Source: Paramecium sonneborni (lineage: Eukaryota; Ciliophora; Oligohymenophorea; Peniculida; Parameciidae). From it: DNA of 64,000 nt. Within the stretch, counting starts at the first letter, position 1, and every line of letters begins with the position of its first letter. The translations under genes and the position numbers were made by a program. Shown in pieces: positions 28,140-38,063 of the stretch. The notes under the pieces are model-generated. The model was given only the letters and a program-made list of their open reading frames with translations. It was not told where the DNA came from and ran no database searches. The stretch covers positions 315,481 through 379,480 of the forward strand of contig CAJJDN010000060.1 of NCBI GenBank assembly GCA_905182985.1. Direction: 5' to 3'.

Positions 28140-29486
28140 ATGAAAGAGTAACTCAAAACAAATGAAACTTATGGTAAATATTAATAATTAAATTAAGAGG
28201 ATAATACATCTGAGTCTATATTAGTAAAGTATATTAAAGTAATTAGGAACGAGATGTTTAATAAAATCAAATTAAATATTCACTAGCTATGTTTTTATGT
28301 GGATTGATTAATAATACAGGATATGTTCTAGTTGCTACATCAGCCTAATCTATAGCAAAACATTTTGATATGGAATCGTTTATGAGTGCATTCAACTTGT
28401 AAACCTTGAAATTCTACATAGTTCTTTGATTTTTCTATCTATAGGAATGGTATTCATGAATGCTAAACTATTTATCAAAATTTAACATAAGAAAAGAATT
28501 TATGTTGCAATATTCTTATCTGCAGTAAGTTTCATCATTATAGGTTTATGGTATAATATATATAAATTATATTAAATTAGTACCACTATTGAATAAGAAT
28601 ACGCATTCTACATTTCCCTTTTGGGTGCTACATTGTGTGGTTGTATGTAATCATTTGGAGAGGCAACTATGCTTGGTTATTGTAAATCATTTAGTTCTTC
28701 TTTGATTGGATTTTGGAGTTCAGGAACAGGTTTTGCTGGAATTTTTGGTTCTGGGTTTTTCTTAGTTTTAAGAGCACTTTAATTTACAGACTTTTGGGTA
28801 TTAATCTCTTTAAAAACTAGATATTTATAACAGCTATTCCTTTTTTGTTAATATATCTATATAATTTTTAATGGTTAGATAATAAAAGAAAAAGTTTATC
28901 AAAAGTAAATATAGTAGAAGAATCAGAAAATGATGAAAGCACAGATAATTTATAAATGAGTTTTGAAAATATGAGATATGTTCTTAATTTAGCTTGGTCA
29001 TATTCTTTAAATTTAGGAGCAGTTTATTTTTTTGAATATTTTGTATTAACTTGTTGGGCAGATCGTGCTAATCCTGCTATAACTGATGGAAATTATTTTG
29101 AAACAAATGCTTATGCCATTTTAGCATTTTGTTATCAAATTGGTGTATTTATATCAAGGTCATCATTAAAAATTATTTAAATTAAAAATGTTACATTATT
29201 AACAATCATATAAGCAATCAATTGTGGATTATGGGCAACAATTGCTATTATTTATTATTATTCCAGTTATCAATTAAATATAGCTATCTAAATATGTTTA
29301 ATGTTATGGGTTGGATTAATGGGAGGAGCGAGTTATGTGAATGTCAATTACTTGATAGTTTCTGGATCATTCTTACCATAAAATTGTAAGGAATTATGCA
29401 TGTGTATAAACTCAATGACAAATAATACAGGAATTATGTTTGCAACAATATTTGCTATGGCAATCAGTAACTTTTGGCTTAAATGA
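28140..29486 (+). CDS. CLN3: CLN3 (battenin) family membrane protein
   Basis: A 425-residue multi-pass protein with three 23-nt introns (28224-28246, 28399-28421, 28798-28820). Diagnostic pieces: AMFLCGLINNTGYVLVATSA at the N-terminus, SFGEATMLGYCKSF followed by GFWSSGTGFAGIFGSGFF in the middle, and ..FVLTCWADRANPAI.. later. The C-terminus has MGGASYVNVNYLIVSGSF and LCMCINSMTNNTGIM. About eleven hydrophobic helices fit the family's major-facilitator-like fold. CLN3 acts in the lysosome/vacuole membrane (glycerophosphodiester release in animals, pH and amino-acid balance in yeast Btn1). The C-terminus is short and lacks a visible prenylation CaaX box. Confidence 0.93.
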
Positions 29487-30153
29487 TTCTATTAACAAAA
29501 TGTGTATAATAATAAATATAGTTTATATCAGTTTAAATTTCTCTCTAATCCTCTTTCTGTCATAAAAATCTTCAATCCATTTTTTACATTTTTATGTATA
29601 ATAGACATCATATAACATTATTATTAAGTATATAAAAGTTGTTAAAATTACTATTATCACAGTATATATATTTCCAAAAGGATTTTCGTCTCTTTCTTTT
29701 TATCATAGCAAACTATCATATAATAACTAGGTCGAAAAAATTTTGAAAAAGTATACGTTATATATATATGTTTAATTATATATGTAAAAATTCTAAAAAA
29801 ATTAATATGCAAGACTTACAACAAAATAATTTATTACAGCATGAGTAACAATCATCAATTTGAAATAAAAAGAATTTATAATAATCATCTAAACTTCAAT
29901 TTAGTTGTCTTTTATTCAATCTGTGTTTAAATTCTATAATTATTATAATATATAGTTTAAAATGAATTTATATACTTTGTAATTTATACATTTAATTAAA
30001 TAAAATAATAAAGAATGCAGAATGTCAATTCTAAAAATTATATTTAATAAGTTTCCTAAATAATTTAACTAGAGGACACAATAAACATAATTATATAAAT
30101 AGATAGAGCTATTGAATAATGATTTATATTTATAACAAAATTGCTTTTATTAT
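29487..30153. other. Convergent spacer with a possible small membrane-protein ORF on the minus strand
   Basis: Around 29530-29690 the minus strand reads NPFGNIYTVIIVILTTFIYL followed by a Cys/Lys-rich tail (YYTQKCKKWIEDFYDRKR). It looks like a single-pass membrane protein. However, I cannot find a start in frame (a TGA lies just upstream) or a clean stop before the CLN3 gene. Either an exon is unrecognised or it is a decayed gene. The rest is very AT-rich, with TATATATATA near 29765. Nothing else was recognised. Confidence 0.35.
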
Positions 30154-32390
30154 TCAATTTAATTAAAGATATTAATATGGATTTTTTATCCCCATTTAAA
30201 CTCTTTCAATCATTTGTTATCTAAACTGGTTCAATGCTACTCTTATATCTTTACATTTTTTAATTGCAATTTCTAAAAATAAATATAAAAATAAAATATA
30301 CATTCTAGTAAAGGTTATAAATCTTTTAATGCTCTATCTTTAGTATCTCCAAACCAACTTTAAATATAAATTCCATTTTCAGGTTACAATTAAAAATTTT
30401 CTGGCATATTATCTACAATTATAACTTTAGATAAACTTCTATTTAATATAGAAAGATCCTTATAATTTATAAATGAAATGAATACTTTAATATAAACTTA
30501 ATCTTTAAAAATAGTTTTATCTCTATATAATCTTTATTTAACTACTCCTTTCTTATCAATAATATCTATGATAAAATTAGCATAATCAGGAAGTGCAGCA
30601 GTAAATATAAATATCTCATAATATTTTGATACTGATTCTAAAAATTCTTCTGCAAAAGGTCTAACTAAAAATTATCCTCCACCTTTAGGAAACTTAAAAA
30701 TAGTATATGATATTACTTCTTAATAATGAACTAATGTTTCATCCAAATCTAAAACAAGAGTATATTCTTTATTTGAAACTACTAAAGCTCTTTCCAAATC
30801 AAGTGGCATTATTTATTCAATCTATTGGTTTATTTTCTTCTATTAAATTATGTATTAATCAGGTGTTGTAGTTATTCGAGATAAAATCATAAAAATTTGC
30901 GGGCGTGTTATTTCGTCAATCCTTTTAGACTTTTATATTGATTAAATAAAGTACATTAATCCCAAAATTGATTTTATTATAAAATTATTTTTTGATAAAG
31001 CTTGTTTCCCTTTTGGACATACTTTACGAATATTGAAAGTTCTTAAATCTATTCTCTATTTTAATAAATTCAAATTTATTTAATTGCTTGTCGCATTCTC
31101 TAATACTTGAAGCACATAAAGATTGCTACTTATAATATACTATATCAAATTCTTTATATTATGATCTTCATTAATTTAATCTTGTAAGTAATCACTAACT
31201 AAAAGATAACAAGCAAAAGATTCGTAAAGAAATATCTCAAGTGTATGAGGTTCCATTCTAAATAAATATTCACTCTTAGCACATAATCATAATTTATACA
31301 TTATTTTTTTCACTTATCAATCTTATTTGCTTCAAAAGTTAAGTGCATTTAGTTGCTAAAGTCATTTTATTTGGGTTATCTAATTAAATTATTATATCAT
31401 TCCATAATTGTTCCTTATACAAAAGGGATTTATATATATTTTATTAAGTAACATCATCAATCATTTACGAACTTGCTATTTTTGTATTTTCTATTTTAGA
31501 TTTTGGTGATTTAAGAGGTGAAACATTTACTGATTTTTCATTTTGTTTCTTTCCAGAATTCTAATTTGATTACACATTATTATAATCAAATTTCTATTTC
31601 AAAATATTAAAAGTCTCCATATAATTTATTGTGCTTAGATTATTTATAAATAAATACTTTTTTTTATTGCTGCCAACTTAAGCAATTAATATTTATTACT
31701 ATTTATTCTACTAATGGTTATTTATTTTTTAATTCAAATTATTTAAGTTGTTACAATTTTCATTATTTATTGTATTCTATCTTGTTGGTGTTATACTGTT
31801 TTTTTTACATTATTAAGCAATTTAAGAAATTGTTAACACTTTTGAGTTTTTGTTGGATTTTTTCTATGAACCAATAGAATCATTTTGCTTATTCGATAAA
31901 TAATACAAATTTTAATGTGGTTTCCTATCTTAATCTCTATTAGTATCTGGGACTATGAAAGCAGATTTTAGAAAAGTTTCATTATTTTATGGTGACTTTA
32001 TATATTATTTACCAAAATTACTTATTCTACTAGACACTATAAAAATCATTTAAAAAGTTACATAAACTATCGCCTCTACTAGATCTGATTTCAATTTATT
32101 TTTTTTGAAAAATATTTTATCCAACCATTGTAGATGAGGTATTGCTTTAATCACCTTAGATTAAATTATTTAGCATTTGTTTGACTTTTTATGGATTTGT
32201 ATATTCATTACGAGCAGTTAATGGTCTATTTAAATTGTTAGGAGTGATATCTAGTTTATATTTAGAAACTTTTACTTCTAGTCTCAGGTGAAATTTCTTT
32301 AAAAGACCCACGTGATTTATTTGAAAATTATGATGTATTTAATTTATTCTAATAATCTGACAATTTTGGGTTTGATCTGCTGTAAAACAT
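30154..32390 (-). CDS. FCP1/NIF-type phosphatase with long N-terminal region
   Basis: A 701-residue protein with five introns (30273-30301, 30459-30485, 31275-31299, 32037-32061, 32251-32275). The C-terminal ~210 residues form an FCP1-homology (NLI-interacting factor) phosphatase domain. The catalytic DxDxT is in YTLVLDLDETLVHY (near 30745), then FTAALPDYANFIID, and VIIVDNMPENFQLQPENGI with the conserved Asp-Asn. Family members dephosphorylate Ser/Thr, for example on the RNA polymerase II tail, by an aspartyl-phosphate mechanism. The N-terminal ~490 residues are Asn/Gln/Ser-rich, then helical, with no known domain. That makes it much longer than the ~260-residue SCP phosphatases. The frame runs through ATG codons at 31620 and 30809, so these are internal. 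The 27-nt intron has no stop. Confidence 0.87.
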
Positions 32391-32948
32391 ATTTGAAATT
32401 GTTAACAGAATTAATTAATTACAATTCTTAAAATAATATTCAGATCTAATTTAAAAAATTATTGTTTTTTTTACCATAATCATCATAATCTTGACATTTA
32501 GAGATAAAGAAAATATATAAATATATCAAGGATAATTCAATACTAAGTAAAAAAGAAATCAAATTAGATTAATTTTTATAAAATTTGTTTAATATTCTCA
32601 TTCTAAAATTTACTTTTAGATGTAGTTAATTCTTATTTATCCTTATATTTTTTATTCCTATAAAAATTTTGAACAAAGGAAATAAAGAATATTAAAACTA
32701 TTTATAAATATTTAAAAACTTGAATTCACTATTTAATTAAAATATGTTTAAATCTTGAAAGCTCTTTTTTTCTGATATCTATTTCTTATTTTATTATATT
32801 TTAATAGGAGATTTAAAGAGAAAAATTAATTTGATATTTTGCCAAAATCTTTTCAAAAATTTTTATAAAATATCAAAACGATACTCATTATTCAGTTTTT
32901 TTCTTTAAACTTCAATTTCAATTAAAATTTTTTATATTATACTTAATA
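32391..32948. promoter_or_regulatory. Divergent AT-rich spacer
   Basis: 558 bp between two 5' ends. An in-frame upstream ATG (MVKKTIIFQIRSE, near 32490) could extend the phosphatase by ~33 residues. Apart from that I see only AT-rich sequence with homopolymer T runs. No RNA gene or known element was recognised. Confidence 0.45.
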
Positions 32949-33814
32949 ATGTAACTGGCTGGTTTTATTAAACTTACTGCTGACTGGATCTAGCCTAAGA
33001 GATATTTGTCTTTAAAAAATATTATGAAATAATAAAATTGGAAATTTCTCAGTTCTCAGAATAATCTAATTCTTCCTGAAATAGATTGTTTAGAAAATAG
33101 AGATAAATTAATTAAATCAATTTTCTTTAAAATTGAATTGTAACCTGAAAGGAATTTAATAATATATAAATGGTTACTCATTCTGAATCATTATATAATC
33201 ATAAATCTTAGGATCAAATCTAAGAATGTATTATATTTCAAAACTACTTGAAATAGTTATAATAAAATAGAAATAGGAGAGTTCTTTTAGCAATATTATA
33301 TAATAATATGAATTCTTTTAGTGTTATATAATTTTTGTTTCATTAAACAATAATCCCCTAAAATGTAATGTAATTGAATGAAAGAAATTTTAGTCGATAA
33401 TTTAAGAAGACCTTCCAATAATTTAAAATAAATTCTTTAAAATAAAGTTATAAATAAAGGAAAAATGAGTTTTATAATAAAAAATAAATGATTTACAAAG
33501 TGAAATTCTTATAGGTTCTGAATATGTTCAGATTAAGTATTAGTCAGTATTTATGGTCTAAATTTGATAAAAGGAATTTTACAAAATAAATAATTGAATA
33601 GTTTCTAAAATGTGTGTACCATATTCAGCATATTAAAGATTTGTAAATAAAGCATATTATCCTTGATTAATATTAAAAGTATTTGTTTATTGAATTACTT
33701 GAAAGAATCAATATAGTCTGGAAGGTTAGTCTACATGTTTTTGAGAATTAAAAGAAAAGTATAATGTATAAAAAAAACAATTTGTAAAATAATATTGTTA
33801 AGTTAATAATTTGA
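32949..33814 (+). CDS. Hypothetical basic helical protein
   Basis: A 278-residue open frame with one 29-nt intron (GTATTATATTTCAAAACTACTTGAAATAG). It is rich in Leu, Ile, Lys, Gln and Phe and predicted largely helical (IMKQQNWKFLSSQNNLILP, LQVLNMFRLSISQYLW). It has no signal peptide, transmembrane run or known motif. Coding is supported by the long TGA-free frame and the intron. The start is the first ATG after an AT-rich leader. It is separated by 111 bp from the myristoylated-protein gene on the same strand. Function unknown. Confidence 0.55.
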
Positions 33815-33925
33815 TTATAGATAAATAGATTAGATTAAGTTGATTGGATATAATAAAGAATATGATGAATTGAGTTTTATAAATTTTTAGTATTTTAATT
33901 AAGTTATTACCTTTAGTCTTCAAAT

Positions 33926-34570
33926 ATGGGTGGAGCATGCTCTGGAACAAAACCATAGGCCAAACAGAAACTTCAATAATAAGAATTAAATATAGTTGAT
34001 TAACCATATTTGTAAGTGCAATCGATTCCTCAAAGTTAATCATCATCCAGACCTCCTGAATAGAGAAGTGAAACAGGATAGTCTGTTAAGGACCTTCTAA
34101 TTTTATATAAAAAATTTACAGATTTTTTAGGATTAGTAGGAAATTTAGATCATTTACCACAACATACAAGAGAATAATTGAATAATTGTATTATTTAGAG
34201 ATCTAATATAAACATACTTATATAGAATAGTATCAAAAGAATAATGAGAGAATAGTAAATAATCAAAAGGGTAGAGGAAAGCGATTATTATTTAATACAT
34301 AATGATGAGAAATTTGCCATAACATTTACATAAATTATGTAAAAAATATCAACCATTATTTTAACTGAACTAAAAGATGACGAAGACTTTTAAGAGGCTT
34401 TTCCAATGTTGATTGTTTCATTCGTAGATTTAGCTTAACAGATTAGTAATGTTATAGAAAATTTTTAAAATTTCAAAACTTTCTCATCCAAAAAATTTAG
34501 AAATAAACAAACAAATTCGTAAGAGAGCAATTGTCAAAAGACAACAAATAAGACAACTTTGTAATAGTGA
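33926..34570 (+). CDS. Putative N-myristoylated, S-acylated protein
   Basis: An intronless 214-residue frame. The N-terminus MGGACSGTKPQAKQ fits an N-myristoylation signal (Gly2, small residue at position 6) with Cys5 beside it as a likely palmitoylation site. Inference: a peripheral membrane protein, perhaps ciliary or cortical. A Gln/Ser/Pro-rich linker (~residues 15-60) is followed by a helical domain (SVKDLLILYKKFTDFLGLVGN, REQQIIKRVEESDYYL) and a polar tail. I do not recognise the domain. The start is fixed by the acylation signal; other frames here contain TGA. Confidence 0.7.
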
Positions 34571-34916
34571 ATATATCTATCATATTTAAATAAGGATAAA
34601 CATTATTTAAAGACCTTATGCTTATTATGTATCTTCATTGGAAAATTATATATATATATAATTAAATATATGTATATATTATATAATTTTAAAGAGTTTA
34701 TTTTATTTTAATTTCATACACTTCTACATTAAAAATCTAGTAATTTTACTTATTCTTATTGTCTTTTTTTGAAATTATACAATTTTTAAGTATAAAGTGT
34801 TAATTTATATAGATTGATTATTAATTTTTTGATTTTATAAGAATTAAACAAGAATTTTAATTAGAAAACAAGTTTGTTACATATTACATTATTTAAGGAA
34901 TTATATATTTAATTTT
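34571..34916. other. AT-rich spacer, no gene seen
   Basis: 346 bp between two plus-strand genes, nearly pure A/T, including TATATATATATAATTAAATATATG near 34650. It must hold the 3' end of one gene and the promoter of the next. No ORF or RNA was recognised. Confidence 0.5.
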
Positions 34917-36149
34917 ATGGATTAAAGTACAACTAGTATGAATAGTTTTACGACAACTGATAGAGAAATAGAAAACAACTTAAAAGATCTACTTGAGAGG
35001 ATTTTAGTTTATGTAGAAAAATATATTGAGACAAAAGAAGAGATAAATTAAATAGAATCAGAACTGAAAGATTATGAAAGTTTATCATATTTAGTTGGAA
35101 TCATTAAGGTGATTTTTACTAAATTGATGTTAAAGGTTGATAAGAAAATTTCGTAAGTAAAATATATTTATACTATCAAAAGGAAATTAGAAAAATATAA
35201 TGATCCTGCATAAACTAGATTTTCAAAAGATGATGACGAATATGAAAAATTAGAATAAACTTTAATTAAATATGAATAAGAAATTCGAAAACATATAAGT
35301 GTATATTATTCATTGATATAACTAGATTGAATAATAATTAAAACTTTATGCTGAATCTATACAAACGAAATTAGATGAAAGTGAAGAAATTCGTTAAGAA
35401 TTGCTTGAAACAACTAAAATTAACATTAGTGTACATAAATCTAATTAAACTATTAGAAATTAAAAAGAGAAAATCAAGAGTTAAATGAAAGAGAGTAATT
35501 ATTACAATAGGAAATAATATAGTTAAAACTAACAATTAATTAACTAGAGAAAGAAAGTAAAAGAAAATCTATTGAAATCAATTAAAGAGAATACTTATAG
35601 AATTTAATTCAAAAATAAGCAAGTTCATCTTCAAATCATCAATAAAAATGTGGAAATCAGAGACTATTTTTAGAGTAAAGATAATAAAATTCCTATTCTG
35701 AACATAAATAAAGTTTAAATCCAATAATGAAAGAATAATTAGAATTGAGTGATGTAGCTATTCCAACTTAGTCATCATAAAAAATAAACTATTATAGTAT
35801 TTTAGGAAATGCAAATAAACAAAAAAAGTCTGAGATGATAAAATCCCTTCAATAGAGAGATTTTAATAAAATATATGGATAGATAATGAGAAGCAAACAT
35901 AATTCTTTGTCATCAATTAATGATATCATGTAAAGTATATCTTAACATGAAAGAAAGAAAATAGAAAAAGTTTATTCAGTTTCTAAGAATAGTTCTTAAA
36001 ATAATAGTGTAATTTAAAGACCAAAAGGTAATTATATTATAAATATTTATACAGATTATAGTGATTATTAATAAAGAAGCAGAAGCTCAAAAAGAGCTGA
36101 AGATACAATAAAGTAAAAAACTTTAGATTCTTTTATAAAATTGAAATGA
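34917..36149 (+). CDS. Coiled-coil protein, unknown
   Basis: A 393-residue protein with two introns (25 nt from GTATATTATTCATTG, 26 nt from GTACATAAATCTAAT). Residues ~20-240 are heptad-like and strongly charged (DLLERILVYVEKYIETKEEI, LKRENQELNERE, QLTINQLEKESKRK), which indicates a coiled coil. The C-terminal ~150 residues are Ser/Asn/Gln-rich and basic, and probably disordered. No catalytic motif. Likely structural (cytoskeletal or basal-body type), but that is a guess from composition. Confidence 0.7.
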
Positions 36150-36312
36150 TATATAATTGTTTTTTTTGTAATCTAAATTTTCTATGAATATTTATATAAA
36201 TAAAATAATATATGATCATAGTCTTACTTATATTTATAGTATGGAGTTAATTATAATAGTCCAAATTTGGAAATATTGATAATATCGTTTTTGCTATATT
36301 TAATTATTTTTA

Positions 36313-37439
36313 ATGTTTAATTTAATTGTATTATTATGTGTTACAATATCACAAGCCTATTATGGTTTTGAATATTATGCTGAATGGCAAACAGGAGTAG
36401 ATAATAGCGTATTAAAATAAGAGCGATTTTTATTTCCAACTTATCCTATGAGATTTTAAAGTTAAGTGATATTTCCTAGAAGATTTAGTGTGTATAATTT
36501 GCATTCTATTAAATTTAAGTCCTCCATAAGTGCTGTTGATGCATGAGGAGATTTAATGGAGCAGAGGAAGAAATATAAATTATCAAACATACGTTTCTGA
36601 TGTAACTTTATTTGGATTTAATATTAATTATGTTATATGGGGTCCAGCAATCATTCCTATTCTTAAAGTAAGATGGGTAGCTGTAGCTGATGATTCAGTT
36701 GAAATTCAATATGTTCATTATCAAATTGAAGATTTAAATGAATTAAGCCAAGGTTTTGGTACTAGATCATAAGATTTCATGATATCTTATTACACTCGCT
36801 ATCCAGCACCAAAAGTTACAGCATTTATTGTAGGAGCAGACTTAGAAATCTTTAATTCATTATATACTAGTGTTAGAATTTAAATGGGTATACCTACAGC
36901 AAATAGTATGGATGTCAGATTCTTAACTAGAGATTATTGTCATGTAAGATCTCTCTTAGTCGCCTATTTTATTTCAAATAATTACTTGACTTTAACAGGA
37001 TCTGTTGGTGCTTATTATTCTATTTAAAATCAATTCCTTGATAATTCTAATAGATAAACCATTCGTGCATAAAAGTTTTCTAGATTTGTTCCATCAATTT
37101 ATTCATTAGAACCAGCTTATAATATTTTAGCATAAGGAATTAGTGGTTTTGATGTTCACACTTATGCTGGATCAGCATACCTTAGAGTTACTGCTGAATC
37201 CATGATAAATCAATCATAAATTTATACACTTGTCTATGGAACTAGTATAAAGTATTTTAATTTAAGGTGGTGACACTGTCTTGACATATATGTAGGCTAG
37301 TTATATATTACATCCTCCAGGATTACCATATCATTATTATTATAAAAATTATGATTGGATAGTAACAAAAGATGATTAGATAGTTCTTGAAGAGACAATC
37401 AATCAAGAAAGAAAGATTAATGAATTAAAAAAAATTTGA
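36313..37439 (+). CDS. Secreted H-type lectin domain protein
   Basis: A 358-residue protein with introns at 36492-36519 (28 nt) and a 22-nt intron near 37247 (GTATAAAGTATTTTAATTTAAG). A clear signal peptide (MFNLIVLLCVTISQAYYG) is followed by an H-type lectin repeat of the discoidin-II/Helix agglutinin kind: VIFPRRFSVPPQVLLMHEEI, then VSDVTLFGFNINYVIW and LKVRWVAVAD. The same pattern recurs more weakly later (FVPSIYSL..ISGFDVHTYAGSAYLRV). H-type lectins bind GalNAc-like sugars and are common in ciliates. Predicted secreted or surface. The C-terminus is polar and helical. A frame one base off continues well past the stop (see findings). Confidence 0.82.
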
Positions 37440-37468
37440 TAATTCAATTCAAAATTAAACATATATAA

Positions 37469-38029
37469 ATGAATATGAAAATCTAAATTCTAATTTAGTT
37501 CATCTATTAAAAATTTCATCAATTCCAATAAGTATGTTGGTATCATTAATGGCATATCATCACAAGATCAAATAGACATAAAGCTATCTATGTTAGATTA
37601 AGTGTGATAGGAGTGTTAAATTGTCTAATATCTTGTAATATTTATTCTTAAACACAATTTTTTTCAAAATCTTAATAAGTCGCCTATTCTTTGTACAAAT
37701 TTACTTCTTAAAATATTCTATTTATTTTTGATCCATCTAAATGGTCAAAAAATTTCTATTTTTTTATTATAGGTGGACTGTTTCGAAAAACATAACAAAA
37801 GAACTAATAAAAGAATTTTCGAAATAATAATTCGAAATTTAATGAAAGTTTAAAATTAATGGATTTATTACTAATGAATTAAGAAATAAACTCTAAAAAA
37901 AGTATATTACAATAGAAGTAGCCTCAAATTTATGAATTGATTTTTTATTATAAAAAAGATAAATTTTCATAATTAAAGAAAAATAAATTTATTAATAAGA
38001 TTTGGTGTATAAATTAAAGGTTTTATTGA
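37469..38029 (+). CDS. Doubtful ORF between lectin and ABCA genes
   Basis: A TGA-free frame of 186 codons starts 29 bp after the lectin stop and ends 34 bp before the ABCA stop on the other strand. Parts are protein-like (QQKQPQIYELIFYYKKDKF, FDPSKWSKNFYFFIIGGLF), but composition is Asn/Lys/Phe-rich as expected of AT-rich DNA. Another frame over 37440-37610 is equally protein-like and may be a lectin extension. Frames of this size can occur by chance with a single stop codon. No domain was recognised. Confidence 0.3.
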
Positions 38030-38063
38030 TTAAATTATAAAAATTATGATAAAAATAAATACA

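Noticed and set aside
34640..34690. AT dinucleotide runs as a possible origin or telomere-addition site
   Set aside because: Similar runs occur in most spacers here; no telomere repeat or other specific signal is present.
36480..36530. Apparent one-base frameshift in the H-type lectin domain
   Set aside because: On recounting, the 28-nt intron 36492-36519 gives RFSVPPQVLLMHEEI in frame.
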